A stretch of DNA of 64,000 bases from Neobacillus drentensis NBRC 102427 (GCF_001591445.1 NZ_BCUX01000024.1:1-64000), one strand, 5' to 3'. Positions 37,594 to 45,741 are shown, numbered from the stretch's first letter. A program made the numbers and translations. The notes: generated by a model not told the origin, from the sequence alone.

Positions 37594-38541
37594 TTATCCC
37601 TCCTTTTCGATTAATTTTCTTACGAGTTGATGAAAAGTAATCCCATGTTTTATGATGTCTTTTAATTCATTTTTTTGCTCTTTTGCTAGGATGTCTATCT
37701 GTAGATAGTGACCGGAATCATAGTCTGTTTGGCTGGCATAGAGAAGACGATAGTTTAATAGTTTTAAAAACATCGCTTTATATAAGTCCCTGTTATCTAT
37801 TTGCAGTTTGTCGAGTCTTGATAGAGTAGAGGTCAGCTGTAGATTTGCCTTCACCGCCAATAAACGAGCCCCATTCACATATGGAAAGAGGGCAGTCTCC
37901 TTTATATTGAGGGATCCGGTATGTACCCCGTGTGTTTCCACTAATAGCTGACCTAATACGCCAATTCCTTTTTTGATATGAAGCGTATTGGTTGTCAGTC
38001 TTGGTAAAAGTTGTTCTTTTTGGACTGTTTGATAAACCAAGCTCTTTAGTTGTTCCAAAAGCTGATGCTGCCCATATATTGAACGTCCATCAATAAAAAT
38101 AAGTAGATAGCGTAACGATTCCCAGGACGCGTCTAGTGCCCAGCTGTTAACTTGTTTTTGCCATTCGGTATTTGATTTACACCAGAACGGATTTCCTGCC
38201 ATGACACCCCCGTCGCAATAAGGATAACCAACCTGATAGAGGCCTTTTGAAATTTCCTTGCCTAATGATAAAAAATAAGTCTTTGCTTCCGTAGTTGAAT
38301 CGAGATAAATGATGCCGTGGTCCTGGTCGCTCCAAATTGATTGTTCGAAACGTCCTGCACTCCCCATTACAAAAAAGGAAAAAGCTGCCGGCGGGGGACC
38401 ATATCTGGCGATTACTTCTTTTAGGGAAATATCCAAAACTTGTTTTATTAAACTGTCATGGAGTTTGTTTAGTTTAAAATGATCCCGGGCAGCATCCTTC
38501 ATCTGGTTTTTTCTATAATCAGTAATTCCTGAGTACGTCAT
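37594..38541 (-). CDS. DUF294 nucleotidyltransferase-like protein
   Basis: A 315-residue protein starting at the ATG at 38541, which follows GGCGGAGGTG. It has the DUF294 nucleotidyltransferase motif FVMGSAGRFEQSIWSDQDHGIIY (G-S-x-G-R-x-E-Q plus D-Q-D), like GlnD-type transferases, then the DUF294 C-terminal helical domain. No CBS or cNMP-binding domains are attached, unlike many relatives. It directly precedes the DnaQ-like gene and follows amt. A link to nitrogen signalling is tempting because of its GlnD-like fold and the amt neighbour, but unproven. Confidence 0.8.
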   Translation of the reverse strand: MTYSGITDYRKNQMKDAARDHFKLNKLHDSLIKQVLDISLKEVIARYGPPPAAFSFFVMGSAGRFEQSIWSDQDHGIIYLDSTTEAKTYFLSLGKEISKGLYQVGYPYCDGGVMAGNPFWCKSNTEWQKQVNSWALDASWESLRYLLIFIDGRSIYGQHQLLEQLKSLVYQTVQKEQLLPRLTTNTLHIKKGIGVLGQLLVETHGVHTGSLNIKETALFPYVNGARLLAVKANLQLTSTLSRLDKLQIDNRDLYKAMFLKLLNYRLLYASQTDYDSGHYLQIDILAKEQKNELKDIIKHGITFHQLVRKLIEKEG

Positions 38542-38570
38542 AATCTTCACCTCCGCCTAAAAAGTCTAGA

Positions 38571-38604
38571 AAGTGTGCAAGACTTAAATGGGTCTTGCAC
38601 ACTT
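38571..38604 (-). terminator. Hairpin between amt and the DUF294 gene
   Basis: AAGTGTGCAAGAC and GTCTTGCACACTT form a perfect 13-bp stem. On the minus strand only TTTCT follows, so it may be a partial terminator allowing some read-through. Confidence 0.6.
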
Positions 38605-38614
38605 ATTAAAGTAT

Positions 38615-39874
38615 TTAAAGAGCTTTTGTATGTTCTGCTTTGAGTAACTCTGGGTAACCATAGCTTCCATGTTCGCTCATATCTAAGCCGATAATCTCTT
38701 CTTCCTCTGTGACACGCAAGCCATTCATTGCTTTTTTAATAATGGCGAGTAGGATAAAGGATGCAATAAGGGCGAAGGCACCAGAGGCGATAACGCCCAG
38801 TGCTTGAACTCCCAACTGGTGGAAGCCGCCGCCATAAAATAATCCAGGTTTTCCGACAGTGGCTAATTCCTTTGTTGCAAAGAAACCAGTGGATAATGTT
38901 CCCCAGACACCAGCAGTACCATGGACAGAGAGGGCCGCAATCGGATCATCAATTCCTCTGTTCTCAAAGAAGCGAATGCTATAAAATACTAGAATTCCAG
39001 AGATAAAACCAATCAGCACAGCGGCCCAGGTATCAACAAATGCACAAGATGCAGTAATCGCTACAAGACCTGCTAATGCCCCGTTTAACATCATTGGAAC
39101 ATCTGCCTTACCCAATACGATCCAAGAGATAATCATGGCTGCAACAGTACCGGCTGCAGCACTAAGGTTTGTGTTTAATGCGACGAAACCGAAGAAGCCT
39201 TTGTCAACAGATAAAGTACTGCCTGCGTTAAACCCAAACCAACCAACCCATAAAAGTAAAACACTTAATGCCGTAAATACTTGGTTATGACCCGCTAAAT
39301 TATTGGCGGAACCATCTTTATTAAATTTTCCAATCCGTGGTTTTAATAAAATCGTCGCTGCCAAGGCCGCCATGGCACCAGTTAAGTGAACAACGGTTGA
39401 ACCAGCGAAATCTTGTTGACCAATCTCCGCTAACCAGCCGCCGCCCCAGATCCAGTGAGCAATTGGTGGATAAACTATAACAGAAAATAATACCGCGAAT
39501 ACTAGATATACTGCTAATTTTGCTCGTTCAGCAAAACCGCCAAAGGCAATTGTTAAGGAAATCCCTGCAAAAGCTAATTGGAATAAAAAGAAAACGGAGC
39601 CAGAGAGTGATAAACTATCGATATCATAGCCAGAATATAAGAAATCTGAAAATCCGATGAGAGCATTTCCTTTACCGAAGATTAATCCGAATCCAACTGC
39701 CCAAAATACAATCGAGCCAATACTAAATGTGAGAATAGTTTTACCAGCAATATGTCCTGCGTTTTTCATGCGGGTGGAACCTGTTTCTAATAGGATGAAC
39801 CCGCCGATCATTAAAATGACAAGTATTGCACCTAGCATTACCCAAAGACTGTTCATTAAGAATAAAGTATCCAT
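38615..39874 (-). CDS. amt: Ammonium transporter
   Basis: A 419-residue Amt/NrgA channel with eleven predicted membrane helices. Family marks include LLETGSTRMKNAGHIAGKTIL, FAGSTVVHLTGAMAALAATI with the first pore His, and LSVHGTAGVWGTLSTGFFA with the second. GGGGGAG lies before the ATG. Two TnrA/GlnR-type boxes lie just upstream and tnrA is the neighbouring gene, which fits induction under nitrogen limitation. No glnK/nrgB gene follows, unlike B. subtilis nrgAB. Confidence 0.95.
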   Translation of the reverse strand: MDTLFLMNSLWVMLGAILVILMIGGFILLETGSTRMKNAGHIAGKTILTFSIGSIVFWAVGFGLIFGKGNALIGFSDFLYSGYDIDSLSLSGSVFFLFQLAFAGISLTIAFGGFAERAKLAVYLVFAVLFSVIVYPPIAHWIWGGGWLAEIGQQDFAGSTVVHLTGAMAALAATILLKPRIGKFNKDGSANNLAGHNQVFTALSVLLLWVGWFGFNAGSTLSVDKGFFGFVALNTNLSAAAGTVAAMIISWIVLGKADVPMMLNGALAGLVAITASCAFVDTWAAVLIGFISGILVFYSIRFFENRGIDDPIAALSVHGTAGVWGTLSTGFFATKELATVGKPGLFYGGGFHQLGVQALGVIASGAFALIASFILLAIIKKAMNGLRVTEEEEIIGLDMSEHGSYGYPELLKAEHTKAL

Positions 39875-39898
39875 TTATTCTCCCCCTTTTTTAAATGG

Positions 39899-39915
39899 TG
39901 TTAATTTTCTTAACA
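39899..39915. promoter_or_regulatory. TnrA/GlnR-type box upstream of amt
   Basis: TGTTAATTTTCTTAACA matches the consensus TGTNAN7TNACA without mismatch. It is only 25 bases before the amt start codon, which is closer than usual for an activating site. Confidence 0.7.
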
Positions 39916-39922
39916 TTTGGTA

Positions 39923-39938
39923 TGTAAGTATTCTTACA
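39923..39938. promoter_or_regulatory. Second TnrA/GlnR-like box upstream of amt
   Basis: TGTAAGTATTCTTACA has perfect half-sites but a 6-base rather than 7-base centre. A third, weaker match with one mismatch lies at 39965-39981. Confidence 0.5.
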
Positions 39939-40037
39939 TGATTCTGAATTGGTTTCTATAAGTTTGGAAGGAAATCTAACATGCTTTTTAAAAGTGGGGG
40001 ATAATCCCTGCTGTTTACTAATTGGAGAGGAAGGAAT

Positions 40038-40071
40038 GAAAAAGCCCATCCCTTTTTTTAAAAGGAATGGG
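40038..40071 (-). terminator. Terminator of tnrA
   Basis: On the minus strand CCCATTCC pairs with GGGATGGG around a T/A-rich loop, followed by CTTTTTC. Confidence 0.7.
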
Positions 40072-40087
40072 GAGGAAGATAAGCTTC

Positions 40088-40414
40088 TCACTTTTTCCGT
40101 AAACCAAATTGGGCGTTTAGCTGCCCCTGGATCATTTTTCTGCGGACATCTTCTTGGTTGTGTTTCTTTTGCTCACGCAGCATCTCTTTCCTAATATCAT
40201 GTGTTTGAATGCCGTCTTCAATCTTATTGGCGATTTCCATCAGTAATTCCACATCTGAAAAGGAAAATTTGCGGCTTCCTCCAGCAGACCTTTCAGGAAA
40301 AATAAGCTTCCGTTCTTCGTAATAGCGTATTTGTCGTTCCGAGAGACCGGTGAGGTCCCTGACGATTCCAATGGTAATAACCTTTTTATCTTTATAAGAC
40401 ATGTCTTTTCCCAT
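40088..40414 (-). CDS. tnrA: Nitrogen regulator TnrA (MerR family)
   Basis: Global nitrogen regulator active under limitation. The 108 residues closely follow the B. subtilis TnrA pattern: [35 protein letters not shown] as the winged-helix domain, then the coiled region and a short C-terminal tail. [13 protein letters not shown] resembles the TnrA tail that binds feedback-inhibited glutamine synthetase. GlnR lacks this form. A perfect TGTNAN7TNACA box lies upstream, consistent with autoregulation. The start could also be the ATG four codons later. Confidence 0.93.
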   Translation of the reverse strand: MGKDMSYKDKKVITIGIVRDLTGLSERQIRYYEERKLIFPERSAGGSRKFSFSDVELLMEIANKIEDGIQTHDIRKEMLREQKKHNQEDVRRKMIQGQLNAQFGLRKK

Positions 40415-40469
40415 TTTATTCGCTCACCACACCCTAATTTTCACATGTTTTTCTCTTTATTATATTATA

Positions 40470-40486
40470 TGTTAGATTTTCTTACA
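40470..40486. promoter_or_regulatory. TnrA/GlnR box in the tnrA promoter
   Basis: TGTTAGATTTTCTTACA fits TGTNAN7TNACA exactly. On the minus strand it is followed at once by TATAATATAATAAAG, which can supply a -10 element for tnrA. Confidence 0.75.
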
Positions 40487-40510
40487 TGGGACTAGACTTT
40501 TAAACTAAAA

Positions 40511-40648
40511 TTAATAATTTTGCAATCTCCTTAAAAGTTCGTTCGCTTGGGAGCCCATTGTTTTCATAAGTTCTTCATACAACTCATCTCTTAATTTATC
40601 TAATTGAAGGATTCTTTCAGCGAGTTTTATATCGTTTCTTCGATACAT
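40511..40648 (-). CDS. Small hypothetical protein (45 residues)
   Basis: A short gene with AAAGGAAGA seven bases before its ATG. The product, beginning MYRRNDIKLAERILQLDKLRDELYEEL and ending LLRRLQNY, is a single charged amphipathic helix pair. It is reminiscent in size of Spo0E-like or other small helical Bacillus proteins, but lacks the Spo0E SQELD motif. It lies upstream of tnrA on the same strand, separated by the tnrA promoter and box. Coding is supported by ribosome site and composition only. Confidence 0.55.
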   Translation of the reverse strand: MYRRNDIKLAERILQLDKLRDELYEELMKTMGSQANELLRRLQNY

Positions 40649-40702
40649 TTGAAATCTTCCTTTCATTCATTGTTTATAATGAAAAGTTAACTGAATTTTC
40701 AC

Positions 40703-40744
40703 ATCCTGTCAGTGGTTTTGTTAGATAAACTGACAGGATTTTTA
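40703..40744 (+). terminator. Orphan plus-strand terminator
   Basis: ATCCTGTCAG and CTGACAGGAT form a perfect 10-bp stem followed by TTTTT on the plus strand. No annotated plus-strand gene lies upstream, so it may end an unannotated antisense or small RNA. Confidence 0.6.
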
Positions 40745-40795
40745 ATTCGTAACCTTAGGGTTGGGAAAAGAATCTGACGATGAGATTGTGAATGC

Positions 40796-40824
40796 AAAAA
40801 GAACCGGGCAAGTGTCCGGTTCTT
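40796..40824 (-). terminator. Terminator of the coiled-coil gene
   Basis: On the minus strand AAGAACCGG pairs with CCGGTTCTT and is followed by TTTGC. It sits just after the stop at 40835. Confidence 0.85.
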
Positions 40825-40834
40825 CAAGTTATTC

Positions 40835-41224
40835 TTAGTATTCTCCGTCAAATGGTGTGAATGGGATGTTAAATCTTCTTTCAACGGCACGCAGGCGTTG
40901 ATTTACTCGTTGGAGTCGGCGGTCAAGTTGAGCTACTTGGCGTTGTAGTTGATCGATCTCCCGTTCTTGGCGTTCATTAGCCCTCTCCAATTGAGTAAGT
41001 CTGCGTTCAACCTGCTGTGGCTGTCTTGCAGGGTCATATTGTTCCGGTAAATAGGGATTAAATTGCTCAGGCTGTACAATGTTATTAAATGATTCTGGTT
41101 GCTCGTAGTAATTTACATGTTCAGGTTGACCATAGTAATTCATTTGTTCAGGTTGGACATAGACATTTTGATCAATCGGCATTTGGGACATTTGAGGCAT
41201 TTGATAATAACCATACGGATTCAT
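40835..41224 (-). CDS. Tyr/Gln-rich coiled-coil protein
   Basis: A 129-residue protein of unknown function. The first 65 residues are low-complexity and rich in Tyr, Gln, Pro and Met, with repeats of the type QPExxNYY (three copies). Residues 68-115 form an Arg/Gln-rich coiled coil (RLTQLERANERQEREIDQLQRQVAQLDRRLQ). It ends NIPFTPFDGEY. AGGAGAG precedes the ATG. The make-up resembles small Bacillus spore coat or crust proteins, and the coiled coil recalls the N-terminal part of GerPC, but neither is established. Confidence 0.65.
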   Translation of the reverse strand: MNPYGYYQMPQMSQMPIDQNVYVQPEQMNYYGQPEHVNYYEQPESFNNIVQPEQFNPYLPEQYDPARQPQQVERRLTQLERANERQEREIDQLQRQVAQLDRRLQRVNQRLRAVERRFNIPFTPFDGEY

Positions 41225-41352
41225 TTAGGCATCTCTCCTTATGTGGTAAATACCTTATAGATTATGTAGGTGTATGGAGGGAGTAACGGCGAATGCCCAT
41301 TGATAGCCTCTGGCTATATGGATATACATCTCTAGGAGCTTTACCATAAAAT

Positions 41353-41379
41353 AAAAAATGAGATGACTAAAGTCATCTC
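41353..41379 (-). terminator. Terminator of the YhfP-like gene
   Basis: GAGATGACT and AGTCATCTC form a perfect 9-bp stem with a 2-base centre. On the minus strand a T5 tract follows. Confidence 0.85.
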
Positions 41380-41392
41380 AGAATTGAAATTT

Positions 41393-42385
41393 TTATAGCT
41401 TTACGATGGTTCTTCCTCGTGCTTCACCTTTAAGAATTGAGGATAAATAATTGGGTAATTCTTCAAGAGTTACTTCCTTTGTCATTACTTTTAATAAATG
41501 ATCTGGTTTAAAGTCAGTGGCCATCCGCTTCCACAAGGCCAGTCTAGTTTCCATTGGGCAATATACGGAATCAATACCGAGCAAATTTATGCCCCTTAGA
41601 ATGAAAGGGAATACGGTTGTAGGGACATCGCCGCCACCAGTAAGACCGCTAACTGCCACAGAGCCGTTGTACGTTATTTTGCTAAGAATAGAGGCAAGTG
41701 TTTTGCCGCCAACTGGATCGACTGCAGCCGCCCAAAGCTGCTTATCTAACGCTCTGGTTTTTTCTCCTGTAACATCCTCACGGGAAAGAATCTCGCTCGC
41801 TCCTAAGTCAATGAGGAAATCATGTTCTGATTGTTTACCAGTACTTGCAACTACATGATAGCCACGTTTTGCAAGTATGGCTACAGCGATACTGCCAACC
41901 CCGCCTGTAGCACCAGTAACAAGAACACTTCCTTTATCAGGTGTTACTCCATTTTCCTCTAAGCGTTGAACGGATAATGCTGCGGTGAAACCAGCGGTAC
42001 CGTAAACCATTGCTTCTATTAATGATAAACCCTCAGGCAATGGAACAACCCATTCAGCGGGAAGCTGGGCATATTCACTAAAGCCGCCATAATGAGAGAC
42101 ACCAATCTCATAACTAGTAGCAATCACTTCATCGCCTGCTTTAAAACGGGCATCATTCGAACGGATCACGACACCCGCTAAGTCGATTCCTGGAATGAAA
42201 GGGTAGGATCTGACAATTTTCCCATCAGGGGTACTCGCCAATTCATCCTTGTAGTTGATACTTGAATAGCCGACCTTGATTAGAACGTCACCCGCTGGAA
42301 GGTCTGGAATGGTTAATTCTTTTATGTTTACAGTAAAGTCACTTTCTGTTTTGTTAACGACTAATGCCTTAAATGGTTCGTTCAT
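41393..42385 (-). CDS. yhfP: YhdH/YhfP-family quinone oxidoreductase
   Basis: NADPH-dependent medium-chain reductase of the YhdH/YhfP (acrylyl-CoA reductase-like) group. The 330 residues equal B. subtilis YhfP, with the same blocks: VGYSSINYKDELAS, IPGIDLAGVV, ATSYEIGVSHYGGFSEYA, SVLVTGATGGVGSIAVAILAKRGYHVVASTGK and LLGIDSVYCPMETR. No zinc ligands are visible, as expected for this group. GAGGGGG lies before the ATG. It is monocistronic. The physiological substrate is not known. Confidence 0.92.
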   Translation of the reverse strand: MNEPFKALVVNKTESDFTVNIKELTIPDLPAGDVLIKVGYSSINYKDELASTPDGKIVRSYPFIPGIDLAGVVIRSNDARFKAGDEVIATSYEIGVSHYGGFSEYAQLPAEWVVPLPEGLSLIEAMVYGTAGFTAALSVQRLEENGVTPDKGSVLVTGATGGVGSIAVAILAKRGYHVVASTGKQSEHDFLIDLGASEILSREDVTGEKTRALDKQLWAAAVDPVGGKTLASILSKITYNGSVAVSGLTGGGDVPTTVFPFILRGINLLGIDSVYCPMETRLALWKRMATDFKPDHLLKVMTKEVTLEELPNYLSSILKGEARGRTIVKL

Positions 42386-42598
42386 TTTTTAACCCCCTCT
42401 GAAATCTCGATTTGTTAAATATATCTAAACACCTGCAACTAATCAATGACAGGGAGGTGACAGGTATAAGGTTGACGTAGACCCAAAAGCCGCCTTCAGA
42501 GTTGAATGACTGAAGGCGGGCTGCCTCGTTTACTAAGCTAATCCACAATCTTGTATAACGCATGCATTCACATCCGTATAATTCTCGTCTGGTTAATT

Positions 42599-42642
42599 TT
42601 ACTTATTTAGGATTTCCTTCATAGGAAATCCTGAATAAGTAA
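42599..42642. other. Long unexplained hairpin
   Basis: TTACTTATTTAGGATTTCC pairs with GGAAATCCTGAATAAGTAA over 19 positions (one G-T pair) with a 6-base loop. There is no T-run on either side, and it is 220 bases from the nearest gene start. Confidence 0.6.
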
Positions 42643-42763
42643 TTCCACGAACAAAGAATAAATTGGTGATTTTCACAATATTGGAATTCGACAAAAGATA
42701 TTATTGTGCGATTTTTAACACTTCAGTTTATTACAGTATTAATATAGTAAAATATTTAAAATA

Positions 42764-42792
42764 TTGAATATAAACTCAAAACAGGTTATAAT
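42764..42792 (+). promoter_or_regulatory. Promoter of the ABC transporter with overlapping ARG-like box
   Basis: TTGAAT at 42764-42769 and TATAAT at 42787-42792 are 17 bases apart. TGAATATAAACTCA (42765-42778) differs by one base from the ArgR/AhrC core TGAATWWWWATTCA and overlaps the -35 element, which would suit repression by arginine. Confidence 0.55.
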
Positions 42793-42861
42793 CATGTATA
42801 TTCAAAATATTATTAATCTTTTTAAAAAATACTTTTTAGAAAAAATATTGGAGGTAGAAAA

Positions 42862-43689
42862 ATGAAGCAATTAAAATTAGTTTCGACTGTATTAATGGTG
42901 GCACTTCTCTTAGTTCTTTCCGCCTGTGGAACGAGTAAAAGTACAAGTGGTACAAAAACAACGGGTGGGGATGCAGAAAAGAAAACATTACGTGTCGTTA
43001 CAGATGCTGCCTATGCACCGTTTGAATACCAGGATAAAGGGGAAGTTGTCGGGTTTGATATCGACTTTATTAATGCAGTAGCAAAGGAAGCCGGCTATAA
43101 AATCAATGTGGAGCATGTTGGCTGGGATCCAATCTTCGTTGAATTAGATAAGAAAATCGCCGACATTGGAATTTCCTCTATCACGATTAACGATGAAAGA
43201 AAACAAAGCTATGATTTTTCAGTACCATACTTTTTATCAACTAACAAGATCCTCGTTCCAAAAGATAGCGACATTAAGAGTGCAGCCGATTTAAAAAATA
43301 ATAAAACGATAGCTGTTCAAAATGCGACAACTGGACAAGAAGCGGTTGAAGGTCTTTTAGGCAAAAATAGTGATAAAATTAAAAAGTTTGAAAATAATAA
43401 TCTAGCAATCTTAGAACTTAAAGGCGGCGGAGCAGATGCGGTCGTTGCTGATAACACGGTTATTGAGGAATATGTAAAAAACAACCCGAAAGATAATTTC
43501 GTGGTAATTGAGGATTCAGCTGCTTTTGCTAAGGAGTTTTACGGACTCATGTTTCCAAAAGACAGCAAGATTAAAGCAGACTTTGATAAGGCTGTGAAAG
43601 CAGTTATTGATAACGGAACCTATGCAGAAGTTTACAAGAAGTGGTTTAAAGTAGAACCGGATACACAGATCCTAAAGGATCAGCAGTAA
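42862..43689 (+). CDS. Polar amino acid ABC transporter, substrate-binding lipoprotein
   Basis: A 275-residue family 3 solute-binding protein. The signal peptide ends in a lipobox LSAC with Cys22 as lipid anchor. The mature part shows LRVVTDAAYAPFEYQDKGEVVGFDIDFINAVAKEAG, the amino acid-binding pattern, then ISSITINDERKQSYDFSVPYF and GGADAVVADNTVIEEYV. GGAGGTAG precedes the ATG. Gene order (binding protein, permease, ATPase) matches artPQR of B. subtilis, and the ARG-like box hints at arginine, but specificity is inferred. Confidence 0.9.
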   Translation: MKQLKLVSTVLMVALLLVLSACGTSKSTSGTKTTGGDAEKKTLRVVTDAAYAPFEYQDKGEVVGFDIDFINAVAKEAGYKINVEHVGWDPIFVELDKKIADIGISSITINDERKQSYDFSVPYFLSTNKILVPKDSDIKSAADLKNNKTIAVQNATTGQEAVEGLLGKNSDKIKKFENNNLAILELKGGGADAVVADNTVIEEYVKNNPKDNFVVIEDSAAFAKEFYGLMFPKDSKIKADFDKAVKAVIDNGTYAEVYKKWFKVEPDTQILKDQQ

Positions 43690-43700
43690 TATTGCTTAAG

Positions 43701-43739
43701 AAATTGCGTAACTCCTATTATAGCAGTTACGCAATTTTT
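43701..43739 (+). terminator. Internal terminator/attenuator between binding protein and permease
   Basis: AAATTGCGTAACT and AGTTACGCAATTT form a perfect 13-bp stem ending in a T-run. Partial read-through would give more binding protein than membrane components. Confidence 0.8.
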
Positions 43740-43788
43740 GCTAGTTAGATTCATATAATTAGCTTGTTGTTAATAGGGGGATTTACGT

Positions 43789-44445
43789 ATGGATTTTCGT
43801 TGGGATATTTTAGTCGAATATGCTCCTTTTTTTCTTAAGGGAACGATACTAACCATTGGGCTTTCAATCGCCAGTATTTTGATTGGTACCATTCTTGGCT
43901 TATTAGTTGGATTAGGGAAAATTATGAAAAATAAGCTCCTCGCTTGGCCTTTTACCATTTACATTACCTTTTTTCGAGGCACACCATTACTTGTTCAAAT
44001 ATTATTAATCCATTTTGCCGTTGTACCTCTTTTTCTAGATAAAACAAATCCCATTTTAGCTGCTATACTTACTTTATCTTTAAATGCTGCGGCATATATT
44101 GCTGAAATCTTCCGCGCAGGAATTCAATCGATTGATCGGGGGCAGATGGAGGCCGCTCGTTCTTTAGGGTTGAATCATGTACAAGCTATGCGGTTTATTA
44201 TCCTTCCGCAAGCTTTTAAACGGATGATTCCACCACTTGGAAATGAATTTATTGTCTTAATCAAAGAGTCATCGCTGGCAGCTTTAATTGCAGCTCCTGA
44301 ACTTATGTATTGGGGACGAGCGATGCAAGGACAATATTTCCGTGTCTGGGAACCGTATATTGCGGCAGCAGTAATTTATCTAGTGTTAACACTTTCCTTA
44401 AGCTTCCTGTTAAATCTTCTTGAAAGGAGGTTGGCAACCGAATGA
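43789..44445 (+). CDS. Polar amino acid ABC transporter, permease
   Basis: A 218-residue membrane protein of the HisM/GlnP type with about five helices. It opens with [31 protein letters not shown], and the EAA loop that contacts the ATPase reads [43 protein letters not shown] site lies before the ATG. It is separated from the binding-protein gene by an attenuator-like hairpin and overlaps the ATPase gene by ATGA at 44442. Only one permease is present, so the transporter should use a homodimer. Confidence 0.93.
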   Translation: MDFRWDILVEYAPFFLKGTILTIGLSIASILIGTILGLLVGLGKIMKNKLLAWPFTIYITFFRGTPLLVQILLIHFAVVPLFLDKTNPILAAILTLSLNAAAYIAEIFRAGIQSIDRGQMEAARSLGLNHVQAMRFIILPQAFKRMIPPLGNEFIVLIKESSLAALIAAPELMYWGRAMQGQYFRVWEPYIAAAVIYLVLTLSLSFLLNLLERRLATE

Positions 44446-45164
44446 TTCAGGTGAAGAATTTAAAAAAATCCTTTGGCAAAAACGAGGTCCTCAAGGACAT
44501 CAATGTGACGGTCAAGAATCAAGAGGTAGTCGTAGTAATCGGACCATCCGGTTCCGGAAAGTCGACTTTCCTTCGCTGCATAAATATGCTGGAAACGATT
44601 ACGGGTGGTCATGTCTTAATTGAAGGCATCGATTTGACTGATAAAAATACAGACATCAATAAAGTAAGAACAGAAGTGGGCATGGTGTTTCAGCAATTCA
44701 ATCTTTTTCCGCATAAAAAAGTCATTGATAATATTATGCTCGCACCCATGAAAGTAAGAAATATTCCCAAAGAAAAAGCAAGGGCTAAGGGTTTGGAGCT
44801 TTTACGTAAAGTCGGCTTAGAGGAAAAAGCAGATGCCTTTCCCGACTCTTTATCTGGAGGGCAAAAGCAGCGTGTTGCGATTGCAAGGGCACTAGCCATG
44901 GAACCGAAAATTATGCTTTTTGATGAACCAACTTCAGCGCTGGACCCAGAAATGGTCGGCGAGGTATTGGAGGTTATGAAGGACCTGGCTAAAGAAGGCA
45001 TGACAATGGTGGTCGTCACACATGAAATGGGCTTTGCCAAAGAAGTGGGCGATCGGGTGATTTTTATGGATGGCGGTTTGATTGTCGAAGAAAATGTTCC
45101 AGTTGAATTATTTGATCACCCGAAGGAAGAACGAACGAAGGCGTTTTTAAGTAAAGTACTATAA
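44442..45164 (+). CDS. Polar amino acid ABC transporter, ATP-binding protein
   Basis: A 240-residue ATPase of the GlnQ/HisP group. Walker A is GPSGSGKST (34-42), the Q-loop is in [15 protein letters not shown], the signature is [15 protein letters not shown] and Walker B is [23 protein letters not shown], followed by the switch His in VTHEMGFA. It is translationally coupled to the permease. A strong terminator follows at 45167. All catalytic residues are intact. Confidence 0.95.
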   Translation: MIQVKNLKKSFGKNEVLKDINVTVKNQEVVVVIGPSGSGKSTFLRCINMLETITGGHVLIEGIDLTDKNTDINKVRTEVGMVFQQFNLFPHKKVIDNIMLAPMKVRNIPKEKARAKGLELLRKVGLEEKADAFPDSLSGGQKQRVAIARALAMEPKIMLFDEPTSALDPEMVGEVLEVMKDLAKEGMTMVVVTHEMGFAKEVGDRVIFMDGGLIVEENVPVELFDHPKEERTKAFLSKVL

Positions 45165-45166
45165 CC

Positions 45167-45196
45167 AAAAGGGAGGCGGAAAGGCCTCCCTTTTCC
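45167..45196 (+). terminator. Terminator of the amino acid ABC operon
   Basis: AAAAGGGAGGC and GCCTCCCTTTT form a perfect 11-bp stem with a 6-base loop and a T-rich end. Confidence 0.9.
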
Positions 45197-45234
45197 TATG
45201 CTAGTTTTCCTTGATTCCACTTACACTTCATTCA

Positions 45235-45741
45235 TTATTCCACATCAAACACTTCTACGATTCGGTCTGCTTTTATCCTGTTTTGACAGAGTCTAAATAA
45301 TTGTCCCAAAAATACTTCGACTTCAAATGGTGTAGCAGGCAGTTTGATTTGAACGGTTGTTGAACCGAACATTTGCTTAAAATAGGCTTTTCTTTGGTTA
45401 TTTTTTCCGTCTCGTTTTAATGGTATGTATGACCAAACAATATATGAATCTCCGTTAATCTCTTGAATCTTTCTGATTTCAGCACAGGTAGTGGACCGGT
45501 CATGTGCATAAATGACTAAATAATAGTTGTCATTTCGATGCCAATCAATGAATACAAAATAATAGCCCGTATCGTTTTCTGGCCGGGTTACCTCATAGGC
45601 AGCTAATGTGGGTTTCCCGTTTGTCCATTGATGGAACTTCGGCAAGCTGCCACAGGTAATTTCTAGTTTTTTAATCCCATAGGACGATGGGTTAGAGGTC
45701 TCGATACAGTTTGCTAAAAAAATAGCTTGTTCTTTTTCCAA
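45235..45741 (-). CDS. Hypothetical protein (168 residues)
   Basis: Not recognised. The start is a TTG at 45741 with AAAGGGGA upstream. The soluble product is rich in aromatic residues in its middle part (TGYYFVFIDWHRNDNYYLVIYAHDRSTTCAEIRKI) and ends FDVE. The spacing of strands and the lack of signal or membrane segments suggest a compact alpha/beta cytoplasmic protein. It converges with the ABC operon and is divergent from the acyl-CoA dehydrogenase gene. No neighbour suggests a role. Confidence 0.6.
   Translation of the reverse strand: MEKEQAIFLANCIETSNPSSYGIKKLEITCGSLPKFHQWTNGKPTLAAYEVTRPENDTGYYFVFIDWHRNDNYYLVIYAHDRSTTCAEIRKIQEINGDSYIVWSYIPLKRDGKNNQRKAYFKQMFGSTTVQIKLPATPFEVEVFLGQLFRLCQNRIKADRIVEVFDVE

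Larger units (their letters stand above)
42386..42861. other. Intergenic region upstream of the amino acid ABC transporter
   Basis: This 476-base gap contains a GC-rich hairpin near 42491-42520 (CCGCCTTCAG/CTGAAGGCGG), a long hairpin at 42599-42642, and the transporter promoter with an ARG-like box. The rest is AT-rich, with no coding sequence seen. Confidence 0.6.
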
